In this document: positions 44,975 through 54,741 of the stretch, one piece after another
Position numbering within the stretch: position 1 is the first letter of the stretch
How the letters are laid out: the number at the start of each line of letters is the position of its first letter
Assembly: GCA_902574035.1 (NCBI GenBank)
Contig: CACGMC010000001.1
Coordinates: 245,239 to 309,238, forward strand
Length of the DNA stretch: 64,000 nucleotides
Source of the DNA: an uncultured Pelagibacteraceae bacterium
GTDB taxonomy: Bacteria; Pseudomonadota; Alphaproteobacteria; Pelagibacterales; Pelagibacteraceae
Direction of reading: 5' to 3'
Translations under genes and position numbers: made by a program
The notes under the pieces: model-generated
Seen by the model: only the letters and a program-made list of their open reading frames with translations
The model's database searches: none
What the model was told of the DNA's origin: nothing

Positions 44975-45292
44975 TTAGATTAATTTTTTTTCTTCTAAAA
45001 TTTTTTTTAATTCACCTTTTTCAAACATATCTTTAACAATATCACAGCCCCCAATAAATTCTCCCTTAACATATAACTGAGGAATAGTTGGCCAATCACT
45101 AAAATCTTTAATCCCTTGTCTTAAATTTTCATCTTCTAAAACATTTACACCTTTAAATTTTGCATTTAAGTGTTTTAAGACATTTGATACAGCCATTGAA
45201 AAACCACACTGTGGGGCATCGGGTGTACCTTTCATGAACAAACAAATGTCATTTTGATCAATTAAATTTTGTATATTTTCTTTAATGCTCAT
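44975..45292 (-). CDS. grxD: Monothiol glutaredoxin (Grx4 type)
   Basis: The 105-residue glutaredoxin has the monothiol active site CGFS (Cys29) in PQCGFSMAV, the WPTIPQLYVKGEFIGGCDI glutathione/cis-Pro region, and a normal length. Such proteins carry [2Fe-2S] clusters jointly with BolA, whose gene is 1 base upstream on the same strand. The pair fits iron-sulfur cluster handling. Confidence 0.95.
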   Translation of the reverse strand: MSIKENIQNLIDQNDICLFMKGTPDAPQCGFSMAVSNVLKHLNAKFKGVNVLEDENLRQGIKDFSDWPTIPQLYVKGEFIGGCDIVKDMFEKGELKKILEEKKLI

Positions 45293-45293
45293 T

Positions 45294-45524
45294 TTATTTT
45301 TCTTCGGTTGTTAATGAAAGTGCATGAAGTTCATTACCCATTTTACCTTTTAATGATTTGTAAATTATTTTATGTTGTTCAATCTTACTCATACCCTTAA
45401 ATATCTTAGATTTGATAATTGCAGAATAGTGATTATTGTCGCCCATTAAATCTTTTATCTCAATAGATGCATCTGGTATAGCTTCCAATATATGTTTCTT
45501 TATTTCATCAATTGTTAAGGCCAT
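45294..45524 (-). CDS. bolA: BolA-family protein
   Basis: The 76-residue protein has the BolA/IbaG fold pattern: [33 protein letters not shown] split around the nucleic-acid/cluster helix, and a conserved C-terminal ELHALSL with the metal-binding His. It pairs with the monothiol glutaredoxin downstream. Its start lies inside the last 17 bases of purL. Confidence 0.92.
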   Translation of the reverse strand: MALTIDEIKKHILEAIPDASIEIKDLMGDNNHYSAIIKSKIFKGMSKIEQHKIIYKSLKGKMGNELHALSLTTEEK

Positions 45525-47703
45525 TAAATTTATTATACCATCTATTATTCAACTCATAAAGCTCTTTTACTTTAATTTTTAAATCTTTATCTAATTCAAA
45601 ATATTCTTTTTGAGTTATTCCAATATTTTCAAAATATATATCATTCTCTTTCAATTTTCTTTCTACTTTAGGTAAATTATTTTTATCTACTTCAATTAAA
45701 TATCTTCCTTGATCTTCACCAAAAAAATATTCAAATATGTTCGACATCTTTTTAGGTTTTTGTATTTTAATACCAATTTGTGAACTTATAGACATCTCAG
45801 CCAAAGCAAGAATGATACCTCCAGATGAAATATCGTGCACAGAATTAATATTTTCACTTTCAATGAGTTTTAAAATCATTTCACCATTATTTTTTTCATT
45901 TAATAAATTTATTTCAGGAGGCATTCCATCATGAATATCGTATAACTCGTTTATAAAAGCACTTTGTCCTAAATGACCAAAAGTTTTACCTATTATCATA
46001 ATTTGACTATCAATTTTTTTAAATTTATGATTTTGAGTTTTATTTAAATTTTTTATCAATCCCACTCCACCTATTACTGGAGTAGGATAAATATTGTTAT
46101 TATTTGTACCATTGTAAAATGAAACGTTTCCAGAAACTACCGGATAGTCCAAAAATTCACATGCCTCCTTAATTCCTAATATATTTTCTGCGAACTGTCC
46201 CATTATTTCTGGATTTTCAGGATTTCCAAAATTTAAACAATTAGTAATAGCTATTGGTTTGGCCCCGACAGAAACTAAGTTCCTCCAGCTTTCGCAAACA
46301 ATTTGTTTGCCCCCACTTAACGGATGAGATTTACAATAGTTAGCCGAAGAGTCTACTGTAATGGCGATTGCTTTATCTTTTTGATGAATTTTTACAATAG
46401 CAGCATCCGCTCCAGAACGTTCTATGGTATCGCCCATAACCATTTGATCATACTGCTCGGTCACCCATTTTTTGTTTGAATGATTAGGTGAAGATATAAG
46501 TTCAAAAAAAGCTTTGTCAAATTTAATTTTTTTATGTTCTTTTATATTAATTTTTTTTTTATCTAATTTTTTTTTGACCCATTTTCTGTCATATAAAGGC
46601 GCTTTCGAAGACAATGCCTCTATAGGAATTGATGCTACGACCTCATTCTTAAATTTTAAAGATAAATTTTTAGTATCAGTTGTTTTACCAATTACAACAA
46701 AGTCTAAATCCCATTTTTTAAATATTTGTCTTGCCTCATTTTCTTTACCGTCTTCTAAGATAATTAACATTCTTTCTTGACTTTCAGATAACATCATTTC
46801 ATAGGGACTCATATTCTCTTCTCTACAAGGAATTTTGTCCAAATCTAATTCTATTCCTAAACCTCCTTTGTAAGCCATCTCAACACTTGATGATGTCAAA
46901 CCTGCTGCACCCATGTCTTGAATAGAGATTATAGAATCCTTTTTCATTAATTCTAAACAAGCTTCCATTAAAAGTTTTTCAGTAAATGGATCACCTACTT
47001 GCACCGTTGGTTTTTTATCCTCAGAGTTTTCATCAAATTCTGCTGATGCCATTGAAGCTCCATGAATTCCATCTCTTCCTGTTTTAGACCCAACATAAAC
47101 TACAGGTTTATTAATTCCTTTGGCTTTAGAATAAAAAATCTTTTTTTTATTTGCCAAACCCACAGCCATTGCATTAACAAGTATATTCTCATTGTATGTG
47201 CTGTTGAATTTTGTTTCACCGGCAACTGTTGGTATACCTATACAGTTGCCATAACCTCCAATACCTGAAACAACACCATTCAAAAGATTTTTTGTTTTTT
47301 TATTACTTGGATCTCCAAAATGAATTGAATTAAGTAGTGCTATAGGTCTAGCACCCATTGTGAAAACATCTCTTAGTATTCCTCCTACACCTGTTGCAGA
47401 ACCTTGATAAGGTTCTATAAATGAAGGATGGTTGTGACTTTCTATTTTAAATACTATTGCATCACCGTCTCCAATGTCAATTACTCCGGCATTTTCACCT
47501 GGACCTTGAATTACATTTTTATTTTTAATAGGTAACTTCTTTAAATGAATTTTTGATGATTTATATGAGCAATGTTCATTCCACATAGCTGAAAAAATAC
47601 CCAATTCTAAATAATTTGGCTCTCTATTCATTAAAAGTTTAATTTTAGAATATTCTTCTGATTTTAAACCGTGTAAATCAATTATTTCTTTTGTAATTTT
47701 CAT
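45508..47703 (-). CDS. purL: Phosphoribosylformylglycinamidine synthase, PurL subunit (small type)
   Basis: The 731-residue ATP-grasp-like (AIR synthase fold) enzyme performs the fourth step of purine synthesis. It starts with the [21 protein letters not shown] helix region and has [21 protein letters not shown], a [23 protein letters not shown] site, and [12 protein letters not shown]. It is the small PurL, which needs PurS and PurQ, encoded just upstream. It begins at the base where purQ ends. Confidence 0.96.
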   Translation of the reverse strand: MKITKEIIDLHGLKSEEYSKIKLLMNREPNYLELGIFSAMWNEHCSYKSSKIHLKKLPIKNKNVIQGPGENAGVIDIGDGDAIVFKIESHNHPSFIEPYQGSATGVGGILRDVFTMGARPIALLNSIHFGDPSNKKTKNLLNGVVSGIGGYGNCIGIPTVAGETKFNSTYNENILVNAMAVGLANKKKIFYSKAKGINKPVVYVGSKTGRDGIHGASMASAEFDENSEDKKPTVQVGDPFTEKLLMEACLELMKKDSIISIQDMGAAGLTSSSVEMAYKGGLGIELDLDKIPCREENMSPYEMMLSESQERMLIILEDGKENEARQIFKKWDLDFVVIGKTTDTKNLSLKFKNEVVASIPIEALSSKAPLYDRKWVKKKLDKKKINIKEHKKIKFDKAFFELISSPNHSNKKWVTEQYDQMVMGDTIERSGADAAIVKIHQKDKAIAITVDSSANYCKSHPLSGGKQIVCESWRNLVSVGAKPIAITNCLNFGNPENPEIMGQFAENILGIKEACEFLDYPVVSGNVSFYNGTNNNNIYPTPVIGGVGLIKNLNKTQNHKFKKIDSQIMIIGKTFGHLGQSAFINELYDIHDGMPPEINLLNEKNNGEMILKLIESENINSVHDISSGGIILALAEMSISSQIGIKIQKPKKMSNIFEYFFGEDQGRYLIEVDKNNLPKVERKLKENDIYFENIGITQKEYFELDKDLKIKVKELYELNNRWYNKFNGLNN

Positions 47704-48380
47704 TAGCTTAAAATACTTGTAAACAATTCAATACCATTTGAGTTACTAATTAAATTGTTAACCATTCTTTCAGGATGAGGCATCATTCCTAAAATATTTT
47801 TATTATTATTTAAAATTCCAGCAATATTGTTTAAAGAACCATTAGGATTGCTGCTTTCATTTATTGAACCTTCTATGTCGCAATACTTGAAGGGAATTAG
47901 ATTATTATCTTCTAATTCTTTAAGGTGATCTTTTTGAGTAAAATAATTACCCTCGTTATGCGCTATATTTAAGCTAATTACACTATTTTTTTTATAATTT
48001 TTACAAAATTTATTCTCATTATTAATTATTTTTAAATTAATATCTTTCGATACAAACTTAAGACTTTTATTCCTCAATAAAGCTCCTTGGAGAAGTCCAG
48101 TTTCTATAAGTATCTGAAATCCATTACATATACCCAACACAAGACAACCTGAGTTCGCTGCTTTTATAACTTCTTTCAAAATATTTGATTTTGCAGCTAT
48201 TGCACCTGATCTTAAATAGTCTCCATATGAAAAACCACCAGGAATAACAATTAAATCCGATTTTGGTAGTTCGCTATCTTTATGCCAAACCATTTTATTT
48301 TTAAATTGAAGATTTGTAAGAGCAGTTGCAACATCTCTGTCACAGTTTGATCCAGGAAAAACAATTACTGAGGAGTTCAT
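47703..48380 (-). CDS. purQ: Phosphoribosylformylglycinamidine synthase, PurQ glutaminase subunit
   Basis: The 225-residue class I glutamine amidotransferase has FPGSNCDRD at the N-terminus, [11 protein letters not shown], the nucleophile Cys in [11 protein letters not shown], and His/Glu in MMPHPERM. It supplies ammonia to PurL. It has 1-base overlaps with purS and purL. Confidence 0.96.
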   Translation of the reverse strand: MNSSVIVFPGSNCDRDVATALTNLQFKNKMVWHKDSELPKSDLIVIPGGFSYGDYLRSGAIAAKSNILKEVIKAANSGCLVLGICNGFQILIETGLLQGALLRNKSLKFVSKDINLKIINNENKFCKNYKKNSVISLNIAHNEGNYFTQKDHLKELEDNNLIPFKYCDIEGSINESSNPNGSLNNIAGILNNNKNILGMMPHPERMVNNLISNSNGIELFTSILS

Positions 48381-48619
48381 TAAATTTTTCTTATTGTATA
48401 TTCTTCTATAATTAAATTTACTAAAAGTTTTTTACACATTTCTTCTATAATATTATGAGCTTTCTTTTCATCTGACTCATTTAAATCAATTTCAATATAT
48501 TTTCCTTGTCTCAAATTCTTTAATGAATTAATCCCCATGCTTTGTAAAGTCTGTTCAACTACTTTTCCCTGAGGATCTAGCACATCTTTTTTTAATGTTA
48601 TGATAACTGCAAATCTCAA
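48380..48619 (-). CDS. purS: Phosphoribosylformylglycinamidine synthase, PurS subunit
   Basis: The 79-residue protein matches PurS in size and pattern: ITLKKDVLDPQGKVVEQTL, a GINSLKNLRQGKYIEIDL centre, and CKKLLVNLIIEEYTI at the end. It bridges PurL and PurQ in the three-part enzyme. It lies 1 base after purC. Confidence 0.95.
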   Translation of the reverse strand: MRFAVIITLKKDVLDPQGKVVEQTLQSMGINSLKNLRQGKYIEIDLNESDEKKAHNIIEEMCKKLLVNLIIEEYTIRKI

Positions 48620-48620
48620 T

Positions 48621-49412
48621 TTATTTTTTTTTAAATTTAATTGATCGCGGTTTACTGAAATTTACCTCTTTAACATTTGCTATTTCTGGTAAAATACCAA
48701 GTCTTCTGGCCACTTCTTGATAACCTTCTATTATATTTCCTAAATCTTTTCTAAATCTGTCCTTATCCAACTTTTTTTCTGTTTTTGAATCCCAAAGCCT
48801 ACATGTGTCAGGACTTATTTCATCAGCAAGAACAATCTCATTTACTCCCTTGTCTTTATTCCAAGATTTTCCGTATTCAATCTTAAAATCTATTAACTTA
48901 ATGCCTATACCTCTAAATAAACCAATTAGAATATCATTTATTCTTAGTGTCATTTTGTCTATTTGTTTAATTTCTTCTTTTGTAGCCCATTCAAAATTAA
49001 AAATATGTTCTTTTGATACCACAGGATCTTGCAACTCATCATTTTTGAGACAGTATTCCAAAAGAGGTTTATTTAAAACTGTGCCTTCAGCCACCCCAAG
49101 CCTTTTTGTTAAAGATCCACTTGCAACATTTCTTACTATAAATTCAATGGGAATAATCTCAGCACGTCTTATTAATTGTTCGCGCATGTTTAGTCTTTTT
49201 ACAAAATGTGTTTTAATCCCACTCTGTGCAAGACTTGTTAGGAGATACTCAGATATTCTATTATTTAAAACGCCTTTACCTTCAACTTTAGATTTTTTTA
49301 AATTATTGAATGCAGTTGCATCATCCTTAAAATGTTGAATTACTAAATATTTATCATTAGTTGAATAAATTATTTTAGCTTTTCCTTCGTAAAGTTTTTT
49401 GCCTTTGTTCAT
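48621..49412 (-). CDS. purC: SAICAR synthetase
   Basis: The 263-residue ATP-dependent ligase joins CAIR and aspartate. It starts LYEGKAKIIYST, has KGVLNNRISEYLL, EFIVRNVASGSLTKRLG, LIDFKIEYG and LADEISPDTCRLWD, all standard PurC motifs. Its length is slightly over the bacterial norm because of a C-terminal basic tail. It follows purB by 6 bases. Confidence 0.96.
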   Translation of the reverse strand: MNKGKKLYEGKAKIIYSTNDKYLVIQHFKDDATAFNNLKKSKVEGKGVLNNRISEYLLTSLAQSGIKTHFVKRLNMREQLIRRAEIIPIEFIVRNVASGSLTKRLGVAEGTVLNKPLLEYCLKNDELQDPVVSKEHIFNFEWATKEEIKQIDKMTLRINDILIGLFRGIGIKLIDFKIEYGKSWNKDKGVNEIVLADEISPDTCRLWDSKTEKKLDKDRFRKDLGNIIEGYQEVARRLGILPEIANVKEVNFSKPRSIKFKKK

Positions 49413-49418
49413 ATAAGA

Positions 49419-50714
49419 TTATTTTTTTAAAGCTCTTTTAAAAATTATATTAATTTTTTTAGAATGGTAACCTAAATCAAACAACTTTTTTAATTTATTA
49501 ACAGGTATTTTTTTAACAATTCTCTTATCTTTTGATAAATTTTCAAAAAAAGAAGTGTTATTTTTCCAAGTTGTCATCGCATTTTTTTGAACTATTGCGT
49601 AGGCTTGTTCTCTTGTAAAACCACAAGATGTAAGTTCTAGAAGAACTCTTTGAGAAAAAAATAAACCATTTGTTAAATTGAGATTTATTTTCATATTTTT
49701 TGGATAAATATTTAAATTATTTATAATGTCATTTAATCTTATCAAAGCAAAATCTAATGCAATTGTTGAGTCTGGCCCGATATTTCGCTCAACAGCAGAG
49801 TGAGAGATATCTCTTTCATGCCACAATGCTACATTTTCTAATGCAGGTAATACATTAGCCCTGATTAATCTAGCTAACCCAGTTAAATTTTCACTCAAAA
49901 TAGGATTTCTTTTATGGGGCATCGCTGAAGAACCCTTTTGTTTATTACTAAAAAATTCTTCAACTTCTAAAACTTCAGTTCTTTGCAAGTGTCTTATCTC
50001 AACTGCAAATCTTTCTACAGAACTTGCAATTATTGCTAAAGTAGAAAAAAATTGAGCATGTCTATCTCTTGGTATGACTTGTGTCGATATTGGCTCAATT
50101 TTTAATTTTAGTTTTTTTGCAACATAATTTTCTATTTTAGGATCAATATTTGCAAATGTGCCTACCGCTCCAGAAATTGCACAAGTGGAAATCTCATTTA
50201 TTGAATTTAAAAGTCTTTTTTTGTTTCTTACAAACTCTTGATAAAAAGAGAGCATCTTTAAACCAAAAGTTATTGGTTCAGCGTGAATACCATGACTTCT
50301 TCCCATGCAAACTGTAAATTTATGTTTATTAGCTTGTTTTTTAATTGATGATAAAAGTAAATCTAAGTCTTTGATAAGAATTTCACCAGATTGTTTCAAT
50401 TGTAAATTAAAACATGTGTCTAAAACATCAGATGAGGTCATTCCTTTATGAAGATACTTTGCTTCTTTTCCCACTTTTTCAGTTATAGAAGTTAAAAAAG
50501 CAATGACATCGTGTTTGACTTTTTTCTCAATTTCTAAAATTCTTTTAGTATTTATTTTAGCTTTTCTTCTAACTTTTTTTGAAACACCTTTTGGAATAAT
50601 TTTATACTTTTCCATAGCCTCTGCAGCTGCAATTTCAATTTTAAGCCACAAAGAGTATTTATTGAAGTCACTCCAAATACTTTTTAGTTCTTCTCTTGAA
50701 TATCTTTCAATCAT
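49419..50714 (-). CDS. purB: Adenylosuccinate lyase
   Basis: The 431-residue fumarase/aspartase-superfamily enzyme acts twice in purine synthesis. It has GMTSSDVLDTC, GRSHGIHAEPITFG, and the superfamily signature GSSAMPHKRNPI. It begins IERYSREELKSIW as usual. It overlaps map by 1 base upstream. Confidence 0.96.
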   Translation of the reverse strand: MIERYSREELKSIWSDFNKYSLWLKIEIAAAEAMEKYKIIPKGVSKKVRRKAKINTKRILEIEKKVKHDVIAFLTSITEKVGKEAKYLHKGMTSSDVLDTCFNLQLKQSGEILIKDLDLLLSSIKKQANKHKFTVCMGRSHGIHAEPITFGLKMLSFYQEFVRNKKRLLNSINEISTCAISGAVGTFANIDPKIENYVAKKLKLKIEPISTQVIPRDRHAQFFSTLAIIASSVERFAVEIRHLQRTEVLEVEEFFSNKQKGSSAMPHKRNPILSENLTGLARLIRANVLPALENVALWHERDISHSAVERNIGPDSTIALDFALIRLNDIINNLNIYPKNMKINLNLTNGLFFSQRVLLELTSCGFTREQAYAIVQKNAMTTWKNNTSFFENLSKDKRIVKKIPVNKLKKLFDLGYHSKKINIIFKRALKK

Positions 50715-51475
50715 TATAATTTTGGAGGAAAATTTAAACCTTTATCTGATAAAGTAAAAATTTCGTATCCTTCTTTAGTTACACCAACAGTGTGTTCAAA
50801 TTGTGCTGATAAAGATTTATCCTTAGTAACCGCAGTCCATCCATCTTTTAAAGTTTTTGTTTCAAATTTTCCATAATTGATCATAGGTTCGACAGTAAAT
50901 ATCATTCCAGCTTTAAGTTCTTGGCCAGAATTTTTTTCTCCATAATGAAGCACATTTGGACTTTCATGAAATTTTTTCCCTATGCCATGACCGCAAAAAT
51001 CTCTTACAACTGAAAAACCCTCTGCTTCAACAATTTTTTGAATTGTATAGCCTATATTTCCAATTTTTATGTTTGCTTTTATTATTTTGATAGCCTCCAT
51101 CATAGCTTCATATGTAGTTTTAATTAGCTTCTTAGCCTTCACAGAACATTCACCGACAACAAACATTCTGCTTGTGTCTCCGTGCCAACCATCTTTTATA
51201 GCGGTAACATCTACATTGAGTATATCTCCATCATTTAAAATTTTTTCTGATGGAATGCCATGACAAACGACATGATTTGATGATGTACAGCAAGATTTTG
51301 GATATCCTCTATAATATAAAGGTGCAGAAAAAGCTTTGTGATCATTTATATATTCATAACAAAATTTGTCTATTTCTGAGGTACTTACACCAGGTTTAAT
51401 AATATTGTTTACCTCATCTAAAGCACCAGCTGCTATAGATCCAGCTATTTTTGTTTTTTCAAAACTTTCAGTCAT
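50714..51475 (-). CDS. map: Methionine aminopeptidase, type I
   Basis: The 253-residue enzyme removes N-terminal Met. Metal ligands are visible in NVDVTAIKDGWHGDTSRMF (two Asp), GHGIGKKFHESP (His), FTVEPMINYG (Glu) and AQFEHTVGVT (Glu). It lacks an N-terminal extension, as is usual for bacterial type Ia. It overlaps sfsA by 4 bases. Confidence 0.96.
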   Translation of the reverse strand: MTESFEKTKIAGSIAAGALDEVNNIIKPGVSTSEIDKFCYEYINDHKAFSAPLYYRGYPKSCCTSSNHVVCHGIPSEKILNDGDILNVDVTAIKDGWHGDTSRMFVVGECSVKAKKLIKTTYEAMMEAIKIIKANIKIGNIGYTIQKIVEAEGFSVVRDFCGHGIGKKFHESPNVLHYGEKNSGQELKAGMIFTVEPMINYGKFETKTLKDGWTAVTKDKSLSAQFEHTVGVTKEGYEIFTLSDKGLNFPPKL

Positions 51476-52167
51476 TTTATAAAATTAACTTTGTTATTTA
51501 TTATTATTCCTTTTGATAAAAATTTACAATCATAGCAAATAACTTTTAGTTTATTTTTTAGAGCAAATGTTAATAATTTTTTATATTTCGGGTCTATGTC
51601 TTCAGCGATTTTAAAACTTTTACAATCTTCTCGTTGAATTATAAAAGCAAGATAAATATCAAAACCTCTATTTTTTGCTTCTATTAATTCGTTTAAATGT
51701 TTGAGCCCCCTTTCTGTTACAGCGTCAGGAAACTCAGCAATATTTTTAATTCTTGATAATGTTACATTTTTAACTTCAATGAAAATACCTTTTTCATTTT
51801 TTTTTATAAAAAAATCAAATCTTGTATTTTGATTAAATTTTTTTTCCTTAAACAATATATCACTTTTCTTAATATCAATAATTTGTCCATCTAATAACGC
51901 TTCATAAAATATTTTATTTGTTAGATGAGTATTTACCCCAACTTTCTTTCCATTAACTTCTATTATTTGGAGAGTATATTTTAACTTTCTTTTTTTATCG
52001 TTCGACTCAGTAAACCATACTTTATTACCCTGTTTGAGCAGACCCATCATAGAGCCCGTATTGGGACAATGAGCAGTAATAACTTTATTATTAACTTTTA
52101 TATCAACAAAAAATCTTTTGTATCTTTTAATTAAGACACCTGCTATTAATTCATTTTCAAAAATCAT
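51472..52167 (-). CDS. sfsA: Sugar fermentation stimulation protein A homologue
   Basis: The 231-residue protein has SfsA hallmarks: HCPNTGSMMGLL near the N-terminus, TRFDFFIK, FIEVKNVTLSR in the nuclease-like fold, FPDAVTERGLKHL, and DIDPKYKKLL. The real function is unclear; it has been described as a DNA-binding protein with a nuclease-like fold. It is divergent from the CinA-domain gene with 15 bases between start codons. Confidence 0.92.
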   Translation of the reverse strand: MIFENELIAGVLIKRYKRFFVDIKVNNKVITAHCPNTGSMMGLLKQGNKVWFTESNDKKRKLKYTLQIIEVNGKKVGVNTHLTNKIFYEALLDGQIIDIKKSDILFKEKKFNQNTRFDFFIKKNEKGIFIEVKNVTLSRIKNIAEFPDAVTERGLKHLNELIEAKNRGFDIYLAFIIQREDCKSFKIAEDIDPKYKKLLTFALKNKLKVICYDCKFLSKGIIINNKVNFIK

Positions 52168-52182
52168 ATATAATTTTTTACT

Positions 52183-52938
52183 ATGAAGAAAAATTTCAAA
52201 AAAGTAAATGCAGGTATTATAGTAATCGGTAATGAAATTCTCTCAGGAAGAACTCAAGATTTAAATGTTTCCTTTATATCGAAATGGTTGAATGAAAAAA
52301 ATGGTATTTCAGTTCACGAAGTAAGAGTTATACCTGACGTAGAAAAAATAATTGTAAAAACAACGAATGAACTAAGAAAAAAATATAATTACATATTTAC
52401 TACTGGAGGAATTGGTCCAACACATGATGACATTACAGCAAAATCAATTTCAAAAGTGTTTAAAGTAAAATATGAATATCACCCAAAAGCATTCGCAATA
52501 TTAAAAAAATACTATGGAAAAAATAATTTTAATGATGGCAGAAAGAAAATGAGCAAAATGCCAAGAGGCTCGGATCTTATTTACAATCCCTCCAGTGCAG
52601 CACCAGGGTTTAAAATACAAAACGTTTTTTGTCTCCCAGGAGTGCCTTTGATTTTAAGATCGATGATACATAATTGCACTAAATATTTAAAAAAAGGTTC
52701 AAAGGTTTACAGCGACTCTATTAACTTGGTTACAGTTGAAAGCAATATATCTAGAGATTTAGGAAAATTACAAAAAAAATACAAAAAATATATCGATATT
52801 GGGAGCTATCCTTTTTTTAGGCTTGGAAGAGTTGGTGTATCTATAGTTTTGAGGTCTCAAAATAAACATAAAATTTCTTTATGTAAAACAGAAATTTTAA
52901 AAAATATTGTAAAGAAAAAGAAAATTAAAAAAGTATGA
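52183..52938 (+). CDS. CinA N-terminal (MoCF-biosynthesis/COG1058) domain protein
   Basis: The 251-residue protein has GNEILSGRTQDLN near 18-30 and FTTGGIGPTHDDIT near 86-99, the hallmark of the molybdopterin-binding-like domain of CinA. The C-terminal nicotinamide-nucleotide amidase domain of full CinA is missing; related stand-alone proteins exist. It may act as an ADP-ribose pyrophosphatase-like or nucleotide-cleaving enzyme, but this is uncertain. Its stop overlaps the GT17 start. Confidence 0.85.
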   Translation: MKKNFKKVNAGIIVIGNEILSGRTQDLNVSFISKWLNEKNGISVHEVRVIPDVEKIIVKTTNELRKKYNYIFTTGGIGPTHDDITAKSISKVFKVKYEYHPKAFAILKKYYGKNNFNDGRKKMSKMPRGSDLIYNPSSAAPGFKIQNVFCLPGVPLILRSMIHNCTKYLKKGSKVYSDSINLVTVESNISRDLGKLQKKYKKYIDIGSYPFFRLGRVGVSIVLRSQNKHKISLCKTEILKNIVKKKKIKKV

Positions 52939-53825
52939 AAATTTACGATTGCTTCATGTTTTATGACGAAGATTTGGTCATTGATCTTCGTTTGAATATT
53001 TTAAGTGAATATGTTCACAAGTTTATAATAGTTGAAAGTAAATTTACACACAGTGGTAAAAAAAGAGAACTTTTATTTGATATTAACAAATACTCCAAAT
53101 TCAAAAATAAAATAAATTATATTGTACTAGAAAATGAACCTGTAGATTTAGAAATAGTTCACGATAATGATACCGATGATAAAAAAAATTCCAAGTACAT
53201 TATGAATGCATTAAAAAGAGAAAATTTTCAGAGAAACGGAATAAAAAAGGGTCTTACAAATGCAAAACCTGATGACTTTATTCTTGTTTCTGATGTTGAC
53301 GAAATACCGAATTTATCAAATTTAGATATAAATGAAATTAATGATAATATAATTCTTTTTAAACAAAATTTTTATTATTATAAATTTAATCTTAAACTTG
53401 AAGATATGCCTTGGTTAGGTACAAAAGGATGCAAATACAAAAATTTGAAGTCACCTCAGTGGTTAAGAAATATAAAAGATAAAAAATATCCTTTTTGGAG
53501 ATTAGATGTACTTTTCTCTAATAAAAAATATTCAAATATTAAATATATAGATAATGGTGGATGGCATTTTTCAAACATGAAAACTCCAAAAGAAATAGAA
53601 AAAAAAATGAGAACATACCTTCATCATAGAGAGTATGACATAAAACCTTTAGGCACAAAAAAAATCGAAGAGATGATTAAAAGTAAAAAATCTATTTATA
53701 ACTTAAGAGCAGATATGAAAAATGAGAAAATTGATGGCACTCAAAATCTTAAAGCTACAGATGGACGTGAACTACCTGAATATCTTAAAAAAAATAAAAC
53801 AAAATATTTTAATTGGATTGAATAG
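52935..53825 (+). CDS. Glycosyltransferase family 17 protein
   Basis: The 296-residue protein resembles the GT17 family (MGAT3, bisecting GlcNAc transferase, and bacterial relatives). It starts KIYDCFMFYDEDLVIDLRL, has FIIVESKFTHSGKKR, LVSDVDEIP as the DxD-type metal site, and NGGWHFSNM. The product is probably a decoration on a surface glycan, since a second transferase gene abuts it. The donor is unknown. Confidence 0.82.
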   Translation: MKIYDCFMFYDEDLVIDLRLNILSEYVHKFIIVESKFTHSGKKRELLFDINKYSKFKNKINYIVLENEPVDLEIVHDNDTDDKKNSKYIMNALKRENFQRNGIKKGLTNAKPDDFILVSDVDEIPNLSNLDINEINDNIILFKQNFYYYKFNLKLEDMPWLGTKGCKYKNLKSPQWLRNIKDKKYPFWRLDVLFSNKKYSNIKYIDNGGWHFSNMKTPKEIEKKMRTYLHHREYDIKPLGTKKIEEMIKSKKSIYNLRADMKNEKIDGTQNLKATDGRELPEYLKKNKTKYFNWIE

Positions 53826-54737
53826 ATGACAAAAAAAACGATCGTTACTCTTTCAGATTCAAATTACTTCCCGTTACTTGAGGAATTAATTAATTCAATA
53901 AGAAGATTCAAACAAAGTGAAAATATCGATATTTGTGTATTGGATGCTGGATTATCATCTGATCAAATAGATTTAATTAGTGCTCAGGTTGATGAAATAA
54001 AAAAAGCAGACTGGGATATAAATATCCCTTTTTATAAAAAGGGAAAAGAATGGTTAAAAAGCCAAATATCAAGAGCCTTCCTTCCAAAATATTTTCCTAA
54101 TTATGATAAGTACTTATGGATAGATTGCGATGCTTGGGTAAACTCTTGGGAGTGTATTGAAAATTATTTTAAAGCTTGTGAAAAAAATAAACTAGGTATC
54201 ACTCAATCAATAGGACCGGGATATAGAAGTTTAGCTAAAGTAAATTGGATATTTGGCAAATTTGCAGCGATTAAAACTCAAAATTATAAACATGCGAAAA
54301 TGTCAGGACTTTCAGAAAAAGATGCAAGAAAAATTGCTTTTGCTCCTCATTTGAATATTGGAGTTTTTTCTTTAATGAAACAATCAACTTGCTGGGATAT
54401 GTGGCAAAAAAATTTAAAAAAAACTTTAGCTAAAGGAAGAGTGTTTGGATCTGAGGGTTTGGCTATCAACATGACAGTTTATATAGATAACGCAGAAACA
54501 GAATTTCTACCCATTAACCATAATTGGATAACGAGTCACATTCTTCCAATATATGATGAAAAGAATAAAACTTTTAAAGAGCCAAATATACCAAATAATG
54601 AGATAGGAATTATGCATCTAGCGGCTGGAATATGGAAAAACGGGGTAGATATGAGAGTTGATAAAAATATAAAGGTAAATATAAAGACATTAGAGGGAAA
54701 ATTTTTAGAAAAAAGTTTAAGAAATATAATTAAATAA
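53826..54737 (+). CDS. GT8-like glycosyltransferase
   Basis: The 303-residue GT-A-like protein starts KKTIVTLSDSNYFPLLEELINS and has LWIDCDAWVN near 96-105, a DxD motif as in GT8 and related retaining transferases, and an LNIGVFSLM segment followed by a late His-rich part. The family placement is tentative. It follows the GT17 gene with no gap, so the two probably act together. Confidence 0.7.
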   Translation: MTKKTIVTLSDSNYFPLLEELINSIRRFKQSENIDICVLDAGLSSDQIDLISAQVDEIKKADWDINIPFYKKGKEWLKSQISRAFLPKYFPNYDKYLWIDCDAWVNSWECIENYFKACEKNKLGITQSIGPGYRSLAKVNWIFGKFAAIKTQNYKHAKMSGLSEKDARKIAFAPHLNIGVFSLMKQSTCWDMWQKNLKKTLAKGRVFGSEGLAINMTVYIDNAETEFLPINHNWITSHILPIYDEKNKTFKEPNIPNNEIGIMHLAAGIWKNGVDMRVDKNIKVNIKTLEGKFLEKSLRNIIK

Positions 54738-54741
54738 AAAT

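Noticed and set aside
48805..49338. 177-codon open frame opposite purC
   Set aside because: It lies wholly antisense to a clear purC, shows no family motif and has hydrophobic composition expected of a reverse-frame shadow in AT-rich DNA.
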